Counted from the stretch's first letter, positions 36,425 through 49,567 are shown. The stretch: 64,000 nt of DNA from Phoronis australis (GCA_002633005.1 NMRA01000185.1:279921-343920); one strand, 5' to 3'. The notes: generated from the letters alone by a model not told the origin. Numbers and translations are program-made.

Positions 36425-36665
36425 AGGTGGCGAGTTTTTCATCCCAACACCGCTTTTTTGTTTGGTCGAAGCACGATGTTCCTTGAAACGTGCCGAACAA
36501 AGTTAAGCTCCTGACTGAATCCCACGTTCCACACTGACTTTCCACATTCTCGTGCGGCACACAAACCGATGCCATTTCTGTGGAAATTTCTCGTATTTAG
36601 GAAATTTGAACACTGAGACGTTGTCAGTCAAGTTGCTTTTACTACAGTCTCCACAAACGAAACTT
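36425..36665 (-). pseudogene. Decayed THAP zinc-finger domain
   Basis: The minus strand encodes FVCGDCSKSN..VFKFPKYEKFPQKWHRFV, matching the THAP C-x2-C...FPK...W layout. After one in-frame stop the same frame continues LCSARFKEH, where the family has C-S-x-H-F; the zinc-binding His is replaced by Arg. The broken frame and missing ligand argue for a relic, perhaps of a P-like transposase. Confidence 0.5.
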
Positions 36666-36865
36666 TTCGTATTTGAAAAAGCGAGCTCTAAGAGGACTAT
36701 CCTCACAACTCCTCGATACCGTACTGGTAAAAACAACAACGGCGGAGACGGTCTTCTACCCATTACGTACAACCTCGTCAACAAAAAAATGTTTGTTTTT
36801 GAATTTTTGGCTTGTTACTTAGCAACAGGTATACTAAAGGCTATTAAATCTCTTAAGATGTATTA

Positions 36866-39800
36866 ATTAAATTCTTTTTGAGGCACAGGGTCATGGTAGG
36901 AACTTGTCAAGCAGTTGAATCTCTGAATACTTAAATACCTTTTCTTGAAGATCCTTGTCCTTACTTCTTCGATGTGATAAATTTAATTTTTTTTTCAGAA
37001 ATTAAACAAAGTTTTTAAACTTCGCAATTTGCACAGGCGTTTTCGTTACTGCCATTCGTTATTTGGTAGCAGAAGATTCTGTTTTCGTTATCCTTTGAAA
37101 TAAAAGGTGCTCGCGTACTTGTCGTCAATTCTGATTGAAAGCGTCATAAAAATTATTCTGCTTTTGAATTCAAAAACATCAATTTTCAATGATTTAAATC
37201 TTAACTGTTGCATAAATGCCGGTACTGCAGCAAATTTCAGAGGCGATATAAAATTTAATATTACTTGAGATATTAAGCAAAAATGTGTCAGAAATGTGAC
37301 AACTAAATTTCTCCTCACCAAGCCCTAAATGGCTAAACCGATCAGCGCCATTTTGAGGGTTGGGGACAAGGCTGCATGTAAAAGGGTAACAAACCGGCAG
37401 CTTTGGTCTGTTCACGGATCTCGACTTCTCTTTGACTACGAAATCGGTGGTTTTGTTACCCTGTTACCGTCGTCAACTTTCAAAAGTTTAGAGCAAGATT
37501 GAAAATTCCAGACGAAGTCTGCAAACTCGCCAGCGTGTCCAAGGGTTTTGAAACGGAGCATAGAAACCTTCCCCTGGAATGTCAGTTTCGATCTCGCGCC
37601 ATTGAGTTTGCGCTGCGCATGCTTAGCATTTGTTTGCATTCGTTTTCCGGGGTTGATTATTTCAATGGGATTTACTGTCACTAAATCCTTTTCAACTCAG
37701 CCGTTTATTTCTCAACCGAATTGCATTAGAGTCATTTAATTGGAAAAAAACCTTCACCAGTTCTTGATGGTCTGTGCATGATTATAGCAGAAGCACACGA
37801 TGAATAATTCAATTCATAAACAATCATTTCTACCCTATCAAAACAAAGATTTTAGAATATGGATTCCTCACAGTTGTGAAGAATTTAGACATGCAAAATT
37901 CCAACATGATTATACATCTTTATATATTAATTGGATCTATGGTACGGTTTAATAAAGTTTTTCAGTAAAAAATCAGGATGCAATGACATTTACATAAATG
38001 TAGTAAGCTATTTACTCCAACCTATCCGCAATTTGCTGTGAATATCTCGTTACGTTGCAGTGTAGGACATAGGTTGCAGTTATTGAAATACAGGAAAATC
38101 TCAATCAATCCTCTTCAAAACAGCGAAGTCCATTAGGTAATTAAATCCATTCTGAAAATAGTCATCTAGGAATTCAGAGTTGCCGTAAATTTTCACGCCG
38201 TGTGTGATGAAATTCGATCAGCTCAATATCATTTTCCGTACCGGTACTAGAAACTCGGGTACCCAATTCTGAGACAGCTTTTTGACAGTGTATTAGGGAC
38301 CTAGGATCCGCAATCTTTCAAAGTACACCCCTTCAATACGTGACCTTTTCCCAAACTGGACCCAATGAAGTGAATCTTAACCTTTGACCTGGTTTTCACT
38401 TTTAGGGAGAGAAGTGTAGGACCCTCGAAAAATGGCCAAATTCGGAAAAATTTGGATCATCATATCTCAGAAATGGCCGATCCAATTCACATGAAACTTT
38501 CAGACACCACACTTCCGCACTATCATTTAAAACACTCTATTGATATTGTTTTTGAATGTTTCCACTTTTGCAAATTTTACTAAAAGCACATGGTCACGTA
38601 ATCCTACCGATAGCAGATTGGGGGTAACGTCAAAATCAAATTTTATAGGTTTTCTACTTTCAGTAAACACATAAATTAAGTGAGTTAAAGGGTACAGGTT
38701 TGCAGATATTTCGCCAAATATACAGCAGAACGCTTTTCTCCACCAAATTGAAGCAAAATCATACAATTAGAATTTTTGCGGTTTTTTGGAGTGCCGTGTT
38801 GATGTTAGAAGAAATTTTGATAATTTAGTTGCTCTTATGCGACAGTTTACAAGTAATATAATTTCAATTCCAAACACCTACTGCTTGTATTTACAAGTTA
38901 ATCCAAGCTATCAAATAATTCAAGCCTCTTTATGGATTGATTAGCTGAAAGAATTAATTAATTCACTATTTGATTGAATTAATAAGTACTGACAATCATG
39001 TAAACATGACTCGTTTGCCTCAAACTTCGTTGAAGTTTTTTGGTCTGTGCTACGTTGAATCTTGCTGACTGTACACGATGAGGTTTACAAATTATAAATC
39101 TATATGCATGTCGCACTCATTGATTTTTTAAAGCTCAAGTTTTTCAATTGTGATATGTGACCCCGAAGGGTATTTATTTAATCTGTCCCACAAGGAGTAA
39201 CTACCCAGCAGTTAGTGAGATAACGGGCTTCCTTGTGCCTGGCAATCCATCGCGTATATGGATGCTTACGCGTTACTGTTTCAGGGTTACATAGGTCAAA
39301 CTGCTTGCTCTGTATATGGACATCCTAAAAGCACTTCAAACTAATCATTTGGACAATGAATGACACTTTCGAACAAATATTGGCATAATTACTCCATTTT
39401 GTTTGTTAAGTCCATTTTTGGGAACAGCAAGCATAGTGATACATACGGCATTGTGTAGATCGGTTCGCTTCGTCAGGGAGCGACGCCAAAGTTATGATTG
39501 ATTAGAAGGATGTTTTGATGATTTTCACGAATCCTCGTTCTATCACCTGCTAATTCATCATTGGCGTCAGTCTTCCAAGTTAAAGGCAGGAATCAATTTA
39601 AAACCTTTTACTCCTTATGTCACAGATTGAAAATTTTGGTTCTTGGTGAGTGGTCTTTTCCCACAGTTGCCGAATAATTCACTTAAAGCGCAGGTCACGC
39701 TTGCCCGTTTAGCAGACCTAAAAAGTTTCCAAACTTTCCTCCAAACTTGTAAGGGTTGTCAAGGGTCAGAGAGTATTATTTTGTTTCAAAGAGCTGGATG

Positions 39801-40644
39801 GCGTAGAGTCGTTTTTTGTATGTGTTAATAGATCGAAGCGGGTTTGGTATTCTATTAACAATGCAATGACCCGGGGAAACTCTGGCTGGGGGTTACGGTG
39901 TCCGTTTGTCATATTGAGGCTCAAAAGCGATGCGAAAATAGGGAGTAATCACTTTCAGGGGTCCCGAATTTTGAGAACCAGTTTCATGCGCGTGAAGATT
40001 TCAAAATACGGGACCCCTTTAATCTATTATAACCCGAAAAGAATTTTGGTGAAGGAAGAACCAAGATTTAACTTATATTAGATTTAGTTGATTAATTTGC
40101 AGTTTTGTATACAAAATACAAAGCATTCTGTATGAAAATCTTAAACAAATATGGACATTATATACTAATACTGACATCTCTTTCCCAACCGCATCAATGC
40201 AGAAACTAGCTGTTTAATATTGAGTGCACGTGGCGCCTTGCGGGTGCATGCAATCCAGTCTTGCCTCGAGTGAAATGTCGTATGGTCGTGGACGGCTTGA
40301 GTTGCCATAAGGCGGTCGCCAAAGGACGACTAAATCCGGTTGACTCCGAAATGAAACAACACTCGAGGGCTAAATGAATTTTGTGTTCAGTAAAATCTAC
40401 TACTCGAATTGCAATTTTCATCGATGTTTGGCAACACGCGGTATTGCGACGTCCTTCCTGTTTGGTGTTGCTGGGAATAAAGACTTTTTGAGCACTGGCA
40501 CGACTCTCGCCAGCCGAACCCCATCCCGTCCCAAGCTGGTTGCATTCGTGTAAGAACCATATCCCGCATTATTTTGCTCGTATCAAATGGAATTATTTTT
40601 AAGTAAGCAACCGTAGCGCCTTCTCGACTTTAAAAAACACAGAC
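36866..40644. other. Gene-poor region
   Basis: Only short frames without splice context are present. TGCGCTGCGCATGCTTAG at 37608 resembles an NRF1 site, but nothing gene-like adjoins it. Confidence 0.35.
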
Positions 40645-40885
40645 CAGGGGGCTTAAGTTCAATTTTTACTTAAGTCTAAGATTTGTCTAAACTTCCAAAC
40701 TTTGAAACTTCCTCATCCTGTAAGTTAGTCAAAATTAAGTCATAACTTATGTCAAACACTTTTAAGTCAAACTTAAGATGTCTTTCTTGAAATGGTTTTT
40801 GAAACAAATTTAACTTTTATTTTAAAATGTACTAAAACTTAAGAGTTGTCTTAGCTAAGTCAGTTTTGTTGGAAGGAGCCCCGGA
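40645..40885. mobile_element. MITE family B, copy 1
   Basis: It shares CTTCCAAACTTTGAAACTTCC, AGTCAAAATTAAG, TCTTTCTTGAAA and CTTAGCTAAGTCAGTTT with 59758-59989. The ends carry inverted ACTTAAGT/ACTTAAGA-like and GGGGC/GCCCC motifs. Confidence 0.8.
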
Positions 40886-41181
40886 ACCACCACTATTTTG
40901 CCAAATCGAATAAATTTTGTGATTGTAGGATTTAATCAAAGTGTCGTTAGAAATTGATGAATAAACTTCGAATTCCATGCAGCTATCTCGATCATTCGAC
41001 TCAAAACAGCAAAGACGATAAGACGATAAAGCATTTTTCAAATCTGAAGTGAATCTTTAAAGAGGAACTCCTTGCCGTATTGATCGGAGGAAAATGCCTC
41101 AGTTTGAACAACTATAAAACCCAGGTGTGCATCAGTGTCTGTAACGATATTCGATGCACTCCACTAAGAGAATGTAGTTAA

Positions 41182-41379
41182 CTGGATGTGTTCCAAGAAC
41201 AGGTTAATCAGGAGCCAAAAGCTAGTTATGCAGAGATGTTACGAGTTTGTGATTTTGTGTTTACTTTACCGAGTAATAGCGAATCAGTGCCCAATATTGG
41301 TCGATGCACTCACGATAACTGTAACAAGAAAACGGGTTCGCCGAAAAAAAAACAACAAAAAGCAGTGCAGGTGACCTGA
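41182..41379 (+). CDS. Open frame of unknown status, possible exon
   Basis: A frame encoding VFQEQVNQEPKASYAEMLRV, then VCDFVFTLPSN, IGRCTHDNCNKK and a Lys-rich end, followed by CAG|gtgacc, which could be a donor. The composition is protein-like and has a CTHDNC pair, but no start, partner exon or family is recognised. Confidence 0.25.
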   Translation: MDVFQEQVNQEPKASYAEMLRVCDFVFTLPSNSESVPNIGRCTHDNCNKKTGSPKKKQQKAVQVT

Positions 41380-41465
41380 TGTCATTTTACGGTTCATCAG
41401 ACGTGCGCGGGTCTCATGACTAGGCCCATTGCACCAAACACTGAGCTAAAAACACAAGAATCCAG

Positions 41466-42010
41466 TTATGGTTCTTCATGAAGGAAGTTCTCAAGTTTGC
41501 CAACTGTCTTCTTTAAGAAAACGGACAGGCTTTTCCATTTGTTGCCATGCACTGTATGTTCTAGGCATGTAACAGTGTCATCCAGTAGGCTGCTCCTTAG
41601 CTTATTAAAAGCTGGGCAAGACTCTACGAGGAGTTTAGGGGTTTCAACGTCAGTACCACACTGGGGACACACTGAGCTCCCCGTATGCCCAGTAATGTGT
41701 CTGTGTCGGGCTAGGTTATAGTGACCCGTCAAAATTTGAATGGCGTGTCTTATGCCCAATCTATCAAGACTCAGAAGTTTTTTTTTTTTAACCTTTTGGT
41801 TTGATCACGTTGAGAAAATTCTCCTTGGTATCTGTTAAGGGATGCCCACTGGGCTTCTAACTGGGTCTGTACCCAGTTGTGTATATTCATCCTGCAGCAT
41901 CCGGAGGATACCGGGATAGCAGGTTCAGGTACACAATACAGAAAAGCAGTTTTGGCAGAATGTACCCAATTTCCATTCGTTAACCAAGTTCTCATCTCGG
42001 AGGTGTCCAC
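41466..42010 (-). pseudogene. Non-LTR retrotransposon RNase H-domain C-terminal fragment
   Basis: The minus strand encodes EAQWASLNRYQGEFSQRDQT, then after a frame break at a T-run (41777) IRHAIQILTGHYNLARHRHI, TGSSVCPQCGTDVETPKLL and a C-terminus ending LENFLHEEP. LLTGH..L..H...G....C..C...ET is the usual tail after RNase H in Jockey/I-type LINEs. No reverse transcriptase remains, so it is a 5'-truncated, dead copy. Confidence 0.7.
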
Positions 42011-42128
42011 ACTTGGCGACTATAAATTGTTACGGCTTAGCATGCGTGTCACGGCGGGTGAGCAACGAGTCAGCAACTGGGACTAGTCGTCGCTCAACGT
42101 TTGTGTTCCAGACAAATCAAGACAGGGT

Positions 42129-42134
42129 TTTATT
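42129..42134 (-). terminator. AATAAA for the minus-strand gene ending near 42.4 kb
   Basis: The minus strand reads TCGAATAAAACCCTG about 300 nt past the read-through stop at 42427, between the MITE and the LINE fragment. Confidence 0.35.
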
Positions 42135-42200
42135 CGACGTAACTGTGCAGGACAGCCGTGTCGCCGCCGGTTTTTGGGCACTTGTATAGTTGTCAAACCA

Positions 42201-42457
42201 TTGAACGTTACGCACGTAAATTACGGGTGTAAGTTAAATCTTGTTAGAGGTGTTAAGTGATTATTTGCGGCGTTAGCTAATTATTTGCAGTGTAACGAGA
42301 CTTTTAACAGCATGAAATAATTATTTTGCGGTGTTAAGTAACTTTTAACGGCATAAAGTAATTATTTGTGGTGTAAAGTAATTTTTCTACGCAAATAAAT
42401 ACTTTACACCTCTAACATGAATTAACTTACGCACGTAATTTAGGTACGTAACGTTCA
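42201..42457. mobile_element. 257-bp MITE with TGAACGTTACG ends
   Basis: The left end TTGAACGTTACGCACGTAAA is inverted at the right (reverse complement TGAACGTTACGTACCTAAAT). The interior repeats a loose 28-bp GTGTTAAGTAATTATTTGCGG motif several times. It immediately adjoins the last coding sequence of the minus-strand gene. Confidence 0.88.
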
Positions 42458-45400
42458 CCAATTTGGCAAACGATACACTTAGAGGCACAGCCGTGAGGGG
42501 CGGGGGGAAGAGTTGGGCTCACCTCAAACGTTAGAGCTCTCCTACTGGTCCCGTGAAACTCGAGACAACCTACATTTACAACTTGATCTATTGTTGGTCT
42601 TTTGATAGCAAGTTTTCTGTGGGCGTTTACTCTTTCTTGAAGGAACTGCTGTAGAAACAAAATAAAGTAATTCTTCAAAATGTACGTATATTTTACAAGT
42701 TATTCCAATATACAACTTCATCACTCGAGTATCCATCCATTACCACAACTGAGATATCATACAGTGTGAGAACCTCCGAGGCAATTTGCAACGGAACTAC
42801 TATTGAACCTAAAACCATAGTTATGGCTTATTCCAAAGCCAAGAAGCCCTTTCTCTCATGTAGTCTATTGCAAATGCCCTTGAACTTGCAAAATCAGAGT
42901 TGACAACAATTTTTTTCATTAATATTATAATTACAACAACGATACACGCACGCTCACACACAATAAACACTCAAATCAATAATTCATTTCTGCATAATTC
43001 GCAAATAGTCACCTTGACTTTATTTTCTTATGCCGACAAAGAGACTATTTTTCGTGAGCATAAGTTTTTACCCTCTTCGATTGTGCAATGACATTTAAAT
43101 TTGTGTTTTTGAATAAATCATCATTTTCCGGTAATAAAAAATTAGGTTTACAAAAAATCGTAACAGTCGAGGCCACTGTAATTTTCAATCTGTGAGCCCG
43201 GGGCATATATTCGGCAACTGAAATTTTCGACGGGGCAAAGTTTAAATGCAATCATTCATATAGGCATTTATAAAAATGCGTAGGATTTTTTAGACAATAT
43301 GCCGTAACAGTATATTCTTAGAAAATAAACCGTCACGTACCAGTTTGTTTGTTATCGTCCTCTAGTGGATTAACCCCCAATGGCGTATAAAGTGAAAATC
43401 TTCAACATCAGTCAATGGGCGATAAGCCAAACGTGGGCGTTCACCTGAACTTCCAGTTTTGAGTTAACGACCAAGGGGTTGGATTGAATAGCCCACTTCA
43501 CGTTCCATTTACAAAGACCCGACGAAACGTATAGACAGCGCGCTGCTTGTCAATTCAAGCCACGCGAAAAACGTGGACTGAAGTGAGCAGTCACGAAGGA
43601 ATGACGTTTTCAAAGATCCGACAGTCAATTAAGGGTTTGCGCATAATCCTGGGGAACGGGCGTTTAGCCGGACATAGCTGTTTGCCCGGATGATTACGAT
43701 AAATAGTGACTTAAATTTGTGGACAAAGTTTTGGTTCCACTCCGGCTGAGCTTATTTACGAAGTTCCCTGGTACCATAGTGCTGGTATTCAAATGAAAGT
43801 ATGATACTTATTTAGGGAAGAATTATCCTAATTTTCTGAACACAAACATTTCCACTATACGTATAAATATATATCTAGTTTTGTATAAACAAACATTTCC
43901 ACAATCTTGCCAGGCAAATCATTTGTCAGCTTCACTGCTATGTTCTCTTGAATACACAACTGGTTTTAACGCACTCACGCGACGACTGTACGGAAATACT
44001 CGAAAGAAGACGACCGTCGGACAACTGTTCGTGTTGAACAACGTTCTCAATTAACACTTCCTCAAGTATAATTAATAAATCCGAATGTTTACTCGACTAT
44101 AGCACGTGCCAGCGCGCTGGGTAATGATAAGTAATCACAGAACAGCGAATAAAGGCCTGTTGAAATCAGGTTTCCTTTCTCACTGCAGAACAAAATCGCA
44201 CTGCTTTAAAAACTTATTTTCATCCACCAGTAGTGTCCAATTTAGTGCTTAATAGGAAATTCTCGATTCACCGAAATCCATACACAACACTGTATCTCTA
44301 TTTACCTACATTGTAGGTCACTGAGGTTGGTTTACCGACGGTAAAAGATGGTACACTGTTGTTTCCCACTGGCTAAGGTCATCGCCGGGATCCGCTGGGT
44401 GCCGCTGCTTGTACGACACCAAATAGTCGTAGTAGACATCTACGCAGGAATCTGGACCGTATTGAATGTCGTCGATTAGACATTGAGATTGTCTTGTTAG
44501 AAAAGCTGTGGAGAAAATCATACAGTGGTTTTATGTTGCAGCAATCAGGATTTGGAATCACATGAGTTACTGTGTGACAGTTACGATTGTATAGATAGGC
44601 CTACTCCTTATAGTTGACCCCAAAACAACTGTAACCAGCGGGTTTCAACGACTGGAGAGACCCTGTGTTCAGTGCCTCCTCACGAAACCTAAATAGAATA
44701 AAAAATTGGGTCGTTGTGACGCAAAGTTATGTGTTGTGGGATCAGCACTTTACTTACTTCTAATGATTCTTTTAATATCTTCTGGCGACAGACGTCGCTT
44801 CGGAAGTGAGTCATTTTCTTCGCTGGTGTGCCAGTTACCGTACCTCGTGATCGGATCTCTGTCTGATCCATGGTTCGTGTGGAGTAGTAAATGAGAAATT
44901 TTAGCGTGATCTGCAACCAAAAAAAAACCCAGTTTTTTTCTGTAGACAGAAGCTTGTTAGTTTATCACAATAGTCTATCTAGAACACTTGTCAAACTGAG
45001 TCGGACTGTACGCAACCTGAAATGCACTGCACGTGCGCTGACTACATAGGCCTATATCATATATATAGTATATGTCTTGCACGTTGCAGAAAACGTCTGG
45101 TTTGAAACTCACGAAGACCCTCTTACTCCGTATAAATACCGGTAGTAACCACGATCTTTCTGAAAGAGGTTGCAGATGTCTGCAGCCCTGTAGGCCACAT
45201 TTGTCTGCTATTGAAGTTTGTATTTGAACCAAGCAATGAGCAATATCTTTATTTAGCTCATTGAACCAAGTTACTGCCCACAGCCACTGCGTCCATTTGT
45301 ACATGTACATGTATCTCCAGAAGGATCATTGACTCCCAAATAGTCAGTGGGCCTTCGACTGTAGGAGAGCGTTTCTTCAGTACTCACATGGTAATTTATA

Positions 45401-48400
45401 TGACAAAAGGCATTCCTAATTCCCTACTTAAAAAGCTCCAAGTTTAAGTTGCACGTATTCTTTACAAAATGGAGTTCATACAGATAAACCTGTCACCATA
45501 CTGTCACAGATGATGACCATCAGAGAGCATTAGCCAATCACAAGCTGCGAAACCCATTTGTGCTACTCGAGGTAAATGACAGATTGTACATCTACTTCGG
45601 GGACCACTTGGCTGACAGAAAGTTTCATTAAAACGGTTTACTACTAAGTTAGCAAGATTGCCGATCTTAAATAAAGTCATAAAAAGACGGACGTCAAAAA
45701 TGTGTTTGCATACAAAACATGCGTCAAAGTATTTTTCGAAATGTTTCCAGTGCCTAATAGCATCAAACAGTCCCAAATAGGAAATCAACTAAATCCGTTA
45801 AATGTAAACCTAAATCTAAATCTATTTGTGTCGTTCTTAACTCACAGACCTAATATCTTACGTCATGTCCTGTTGAAATAATTTTCTTAAAATACCACTA
45901 CAACTGAGCCCTTAGTTCAATGAACATCAATGGAGGTCTGGGCCTTAAATTAGAGGCGCAACATAAAAAGACCCGTAATTATTTTCAAAAATAGTGTACA
46001 TTCAATGTTGAGTTCATTCTCGATTTGTATCAAAGCAAAAACGGAATTGATAATTAAACTAAAACAGTATAAGAAAGGGACCGTAGTTGAGCCCGTAGTT
46101 CGAAATTGTTAAAATTTAACCAGTCGAGGGCATCATACTGAGATTACATTTTAATAAAGCTGGTTTCCGCTAAAATTCAAAAAGCAAAGATTATCTTTAG
46201 TTTGTTTGTGAGCAGTGTAATCAAAATTACATTGTTCTTGATTTGATTTATTAAAAAATAGCATTTAAAAATAAAATTTGAATAACATAAAATACTGGGT
46301 GGAAAATACAAAAGTAAGGTTGATTGGCTCCACGTTGGGAATTTCTTGTGTTTTCCATATCTTTTAAGGTAATCAGCGTGTGACTAACGCAATACATTTT
46401 AATCGCTTGGTGTAACTTCTGTAGCGGGTACCATGCGCGAACCCAGGGGGGGGGGCTCGTGGGCTCGAACGAGCCTCCCCCCATTTGGCTAACATTTGGC
46501 GAAGTGGGGGAAATGGTCCGCCCCTGAGAGAAAAAATGTCCGAGGAAATGGGACAAAAGTCCAGTGAATAAGCGCAAACGCGCAATTCACACTCGTGCTC
46601 CCGTTTTTTTTTAGTCCCCCCGCCTCTTATGTTAGCAAAAGCTCCATAACGTCAGGAATTCGAGCCCCCCATTTTGAAGGCTGGGTGCGCGCATGAGTAC
46701 AGGTATCAGACGAACGCTGTTTAACGGAACTACATCTCATTCAGCTTTTATCAAATCACAGATTTCTGTCTGTGCACATTGCACTCAAACCCTTTAAAAA
46801 GCGCCATTTATTATCAAAACTGCCGTTAATCAGAATTTCATTAAAAACATCTTCCTTGTACTTTTAAGTCGGTATACGTGAGAATCTGGCAAGTAATGTA
46901 ATGTGATCACGTACTTTGTCTGTAATGCATGTCACGCTAAACTTGGCGTTTTCGAAAGTGTATTGCGTCTATTTTTTATTACAAGGGTTCATGAATAATC
47001 AATAAGGGTAGCCGTTTAATGTGATTATGAAGCTTCCGTCAAATTAATCAAAATTGCATCATAAGGATAATTTGAGAAGCGCGCACCGCGTCATCGGCTC
47101 ATGCAATTTCTCATTGACGCACTGAAAATGTTCAGCTCGGGCCAAAGGACGCATTAAAATTGTCAAATTTGATGTACACTGTAACTAGCATTACTATAAT
47201 GACACCGGTAATTTGAACAAGCTGAATACAAACGCGTAAACAACATTTTCAAACTAGTACGAGAACGCTGGCGGATGGCGCTGTAACATTGAGTGGTATC
47301 AAGCAAAATAGAAGTCATATCGAAAATTATGTCACAGGGTCACAAACCTAATTTTGAACATGAGACTTTACTGACAGTCCGGGCCCCCGGCCTTATCCGG
47401 TCCCTACTAGGCTTAAGTCTTCTTACTCTTTCGGTAAATCAGCCGCTATGCTTAGCATAGTTTGGAAATGTTATTTGTTTGGTTTATTCAGGTGCAGTTA
47501 GCCGTTTAGACAAATCACAAAGGCAGCAGACGAAGTTACCGCCCACGAAAAAATGCAATCGACAAAGGACAAAAAATATTAATGTGACCATCCAAATTGG
47601 CCCAAACATTTGAGTCCTTGTGGTCCGGTTGACTCATAGTCATTTTTTAAATGATTACCAAAAACGAAGAGTCGAGGTCGCAATTACTAGCGTAAAAACA
47701 CCTTTTAGCTACGAGTCGGCACGCGACTTTTGATAAAACGGTTATGGAGCCTTGAGGCCGTACAGGACCTTCAGAATGTGTAGAGTGGGACACAACAAAT
47801 GTTGATTTCGTCAATCAAATAATCAGAATAAGATGTAGGTGATTACCAAAGTGCATTTTCATGTTAGAGGTATTCGGTACCTGTCAGTCAGAAAGGTGGT
47901 ACTTTCATGACCAGCTCTATAGGAAAAGGTGACTTTTCCGCCACAATTTCTTGAGAAAGAGTGTCTTACTAATTTAATTTAATTAGTTCAAAAGGATCGT
48001 TTCTCCATCGACAGAAATCTACATTTTCAAACCTCTAGTTGTAAATGATGAGCTCACATCGACGTCATGTCATCTCTTCATGTACTGTATAGTTCGGGTT
48101 CGGAGCAAAAAGACAGTTGTCCAAGAACCCCAGGCAGTGATTCTGAAGCGAAACATCACTGTGACGAGAGGGTGATTTTTTTCATAAAGTTCTCCACTGA
48201 TGGGCCCATTATGTCGAATCAGCATCTTAAATTTTCCAGGTGCTCTTGTGGTAGTCGCAAAGATGCAAAATCACGTTGGAATCAATTTTGATGAATATTT
48301 TGCAGTTTTGTTCAAATCTTTGGCCTAGTATACTAGTTCATATTTTCAGGTTGCGTACACCTGTGCAGCAGAGCACAGCGCCACCTATACTGAAAAGTTT

Positions 48401-49567
48401 CGAAATAATGTACAGAGAGGTGGAGCTGCCTGCACATCGTTGCTTTTAATAGTCAAAGACCATCATAATTGTTGAGCAAATCATGGGAAAGACTTCGTTG
48501 TTTCCGTTCCAGAAGCGAGGATTTTTGCCGCAAGTGTACGGCCAATGAATTCAGGGGCGGATCCAGGATTTTGAGTTGGGAAGGGGCAAGTCAGAGTATT
48601 GGCCAGGATTTTGCTCGTCAGACGTTCGCTGCCCCGAACGGCCAAATGGAAATAGGAGAATTTNNNNNNNNNNNNGGCATGACACCTTTGGCCCCCTCTA
48701 AATCCGCCACTGGAATTAGATCCACAGAACGCAGACCAGAAAGACTGCCAGTCAAAAAGTTTTGCGATGACCGATTGAAGTTACAGAATACCGCAGTCCA
48801 ATTTAAGGTATTCTGGAATTCTTTGCTTGCAGAATAACCGCACTTTGCCCTAAACGAGTCGTGGTGATCACCAGTTTTTCACCAAATATATTGTTTCTCC
48901 GACACAATTACCTCACTCGTTACAACATTATAATCCGACGCATGTGTTGGGCAGTAATTTGAAATCGTGTAGCAACATTTTATCAAAACGTCGAAATGTG
49001 AAAAAGGCAGGAGGCATTTTAAGTGATGTAGTCTTTAGGTAATCTAAACAACACTGTAGTGTTTTGATACTGAATTTAAGAAAATAGGACATACTGTGTT
49101 GAAAGTGGTAAAATGGTTGGCTAAACTCGTGAAGGTGATAAGTGAGCCGGCCGCACAATCTAATGAGAGGTATATGAGTAATTTGGAATTATGATGGTGG
49201 CATCTGATGCCGGAGGGATAGTCGCCCTGGGCTTTTGCGGAAACTTAACCTGGTCTCGGTTTCAATTTACAAAAACGAGGCCAAACTTTGTATGTGATGA
49301 AATTGCCTTACTGTTAGCGTTAGGATGCGGCGTCTGCACATCGTGAAGTATATTCAGTGATTCTTCAGCCTGGCTGGCAGCCTCGTCCTGCGAGGGGTAC
49401 GTATGGCCGGGCCTGTTGTCCGTCTCCATGGAGACGGCGCCGGTTTTAGGGAATGATGGCCTCTTTTGCACGTCTCTAAGTTCATTGGAGGACTGGATCT
49501 CGTGTTGGAGAGTTTGCGCGCTGTCGACGGCTCGACTGTTAACTACGTGTAATTCGGCGACAAACAA
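42427..49567 (-). CDS. Unrecognised multi-exon gene, probably secretory pathway, partial
   Basis: Five minus-strand exons join in phase: 49567-49312, 45207-45127, 44910-44758, 44505-44336, 42648-42523. The last ends at a gtgagc donor, or reads on to a stop at 42427. The joined product of about 270 residues begins LFVAELHVVNSRAVDSAQTL, passes through a Ser/Glu-rich stretch with no predicted fold, a Cys segment KCGLQGCRHL, then RRLSPEDIKRIIRTFLTRQS and QCLIDDIQYGPDSCVDVYYD. It closes with SQFLQERVNAHRKLAIKRPT and VVNVGCLEFHGTSRRALTFE. Paired cysteines and a variable N-terminal stalk suggest a luminal or extracellular protein, such as a stemmed Golgi enzyme, but I recognise no family. The 5' exon(s) and perhaps 3' exons are missing. 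Phase agreement over four introns is the main support; the 45207 acceptor (atag or cag, 3 nt apart) is uncertain. Confidence 0.6.
45220..48551 (-). other. Large intron of the unrecognised minus-strand gene
   Basis: No further exon in a compatible phase was recognised. At 46430-46690 lies a repeat with poly-G and TCGAACGAGCC..TTTGGCGAAGTGG, inverted relative to 61490-61630 (CCACTTCGCCAAATGAGGGG). Confidence 0.4.
48552..48712. mobile_element. 161-bp MITE with CAGGGGCGG/CCGCCACTG ends and 5-bp TSD
   Basis: It starts CAGGGGCGGATCCAGGATTT and ends CTAAATCCGCCACTG, flanked by GAATT on each side (48547-48551 and 48713-48717). It contains a 12-N gap at 48664-48675. Same family as 31188-31339; solo ends occur near 30459-30483 and 56385-56450. 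Confidence 0.9.

Noticed and set aside
44640-44690. Possible exon encoding FREEALNTGSLQSLKPAGYS on the minus strand
   Set aside because: Its phase does not join either neighbour without a stop, whereas 44758 joins 44505 directly in frame.
45127-45207. Alternative frame NVAYRAADICNLFQKDRGYY of the same exon
   Set aside because: It looks protein-like but its phases clash with the flanking exons at 49312 and 44910; the other frame fits both.
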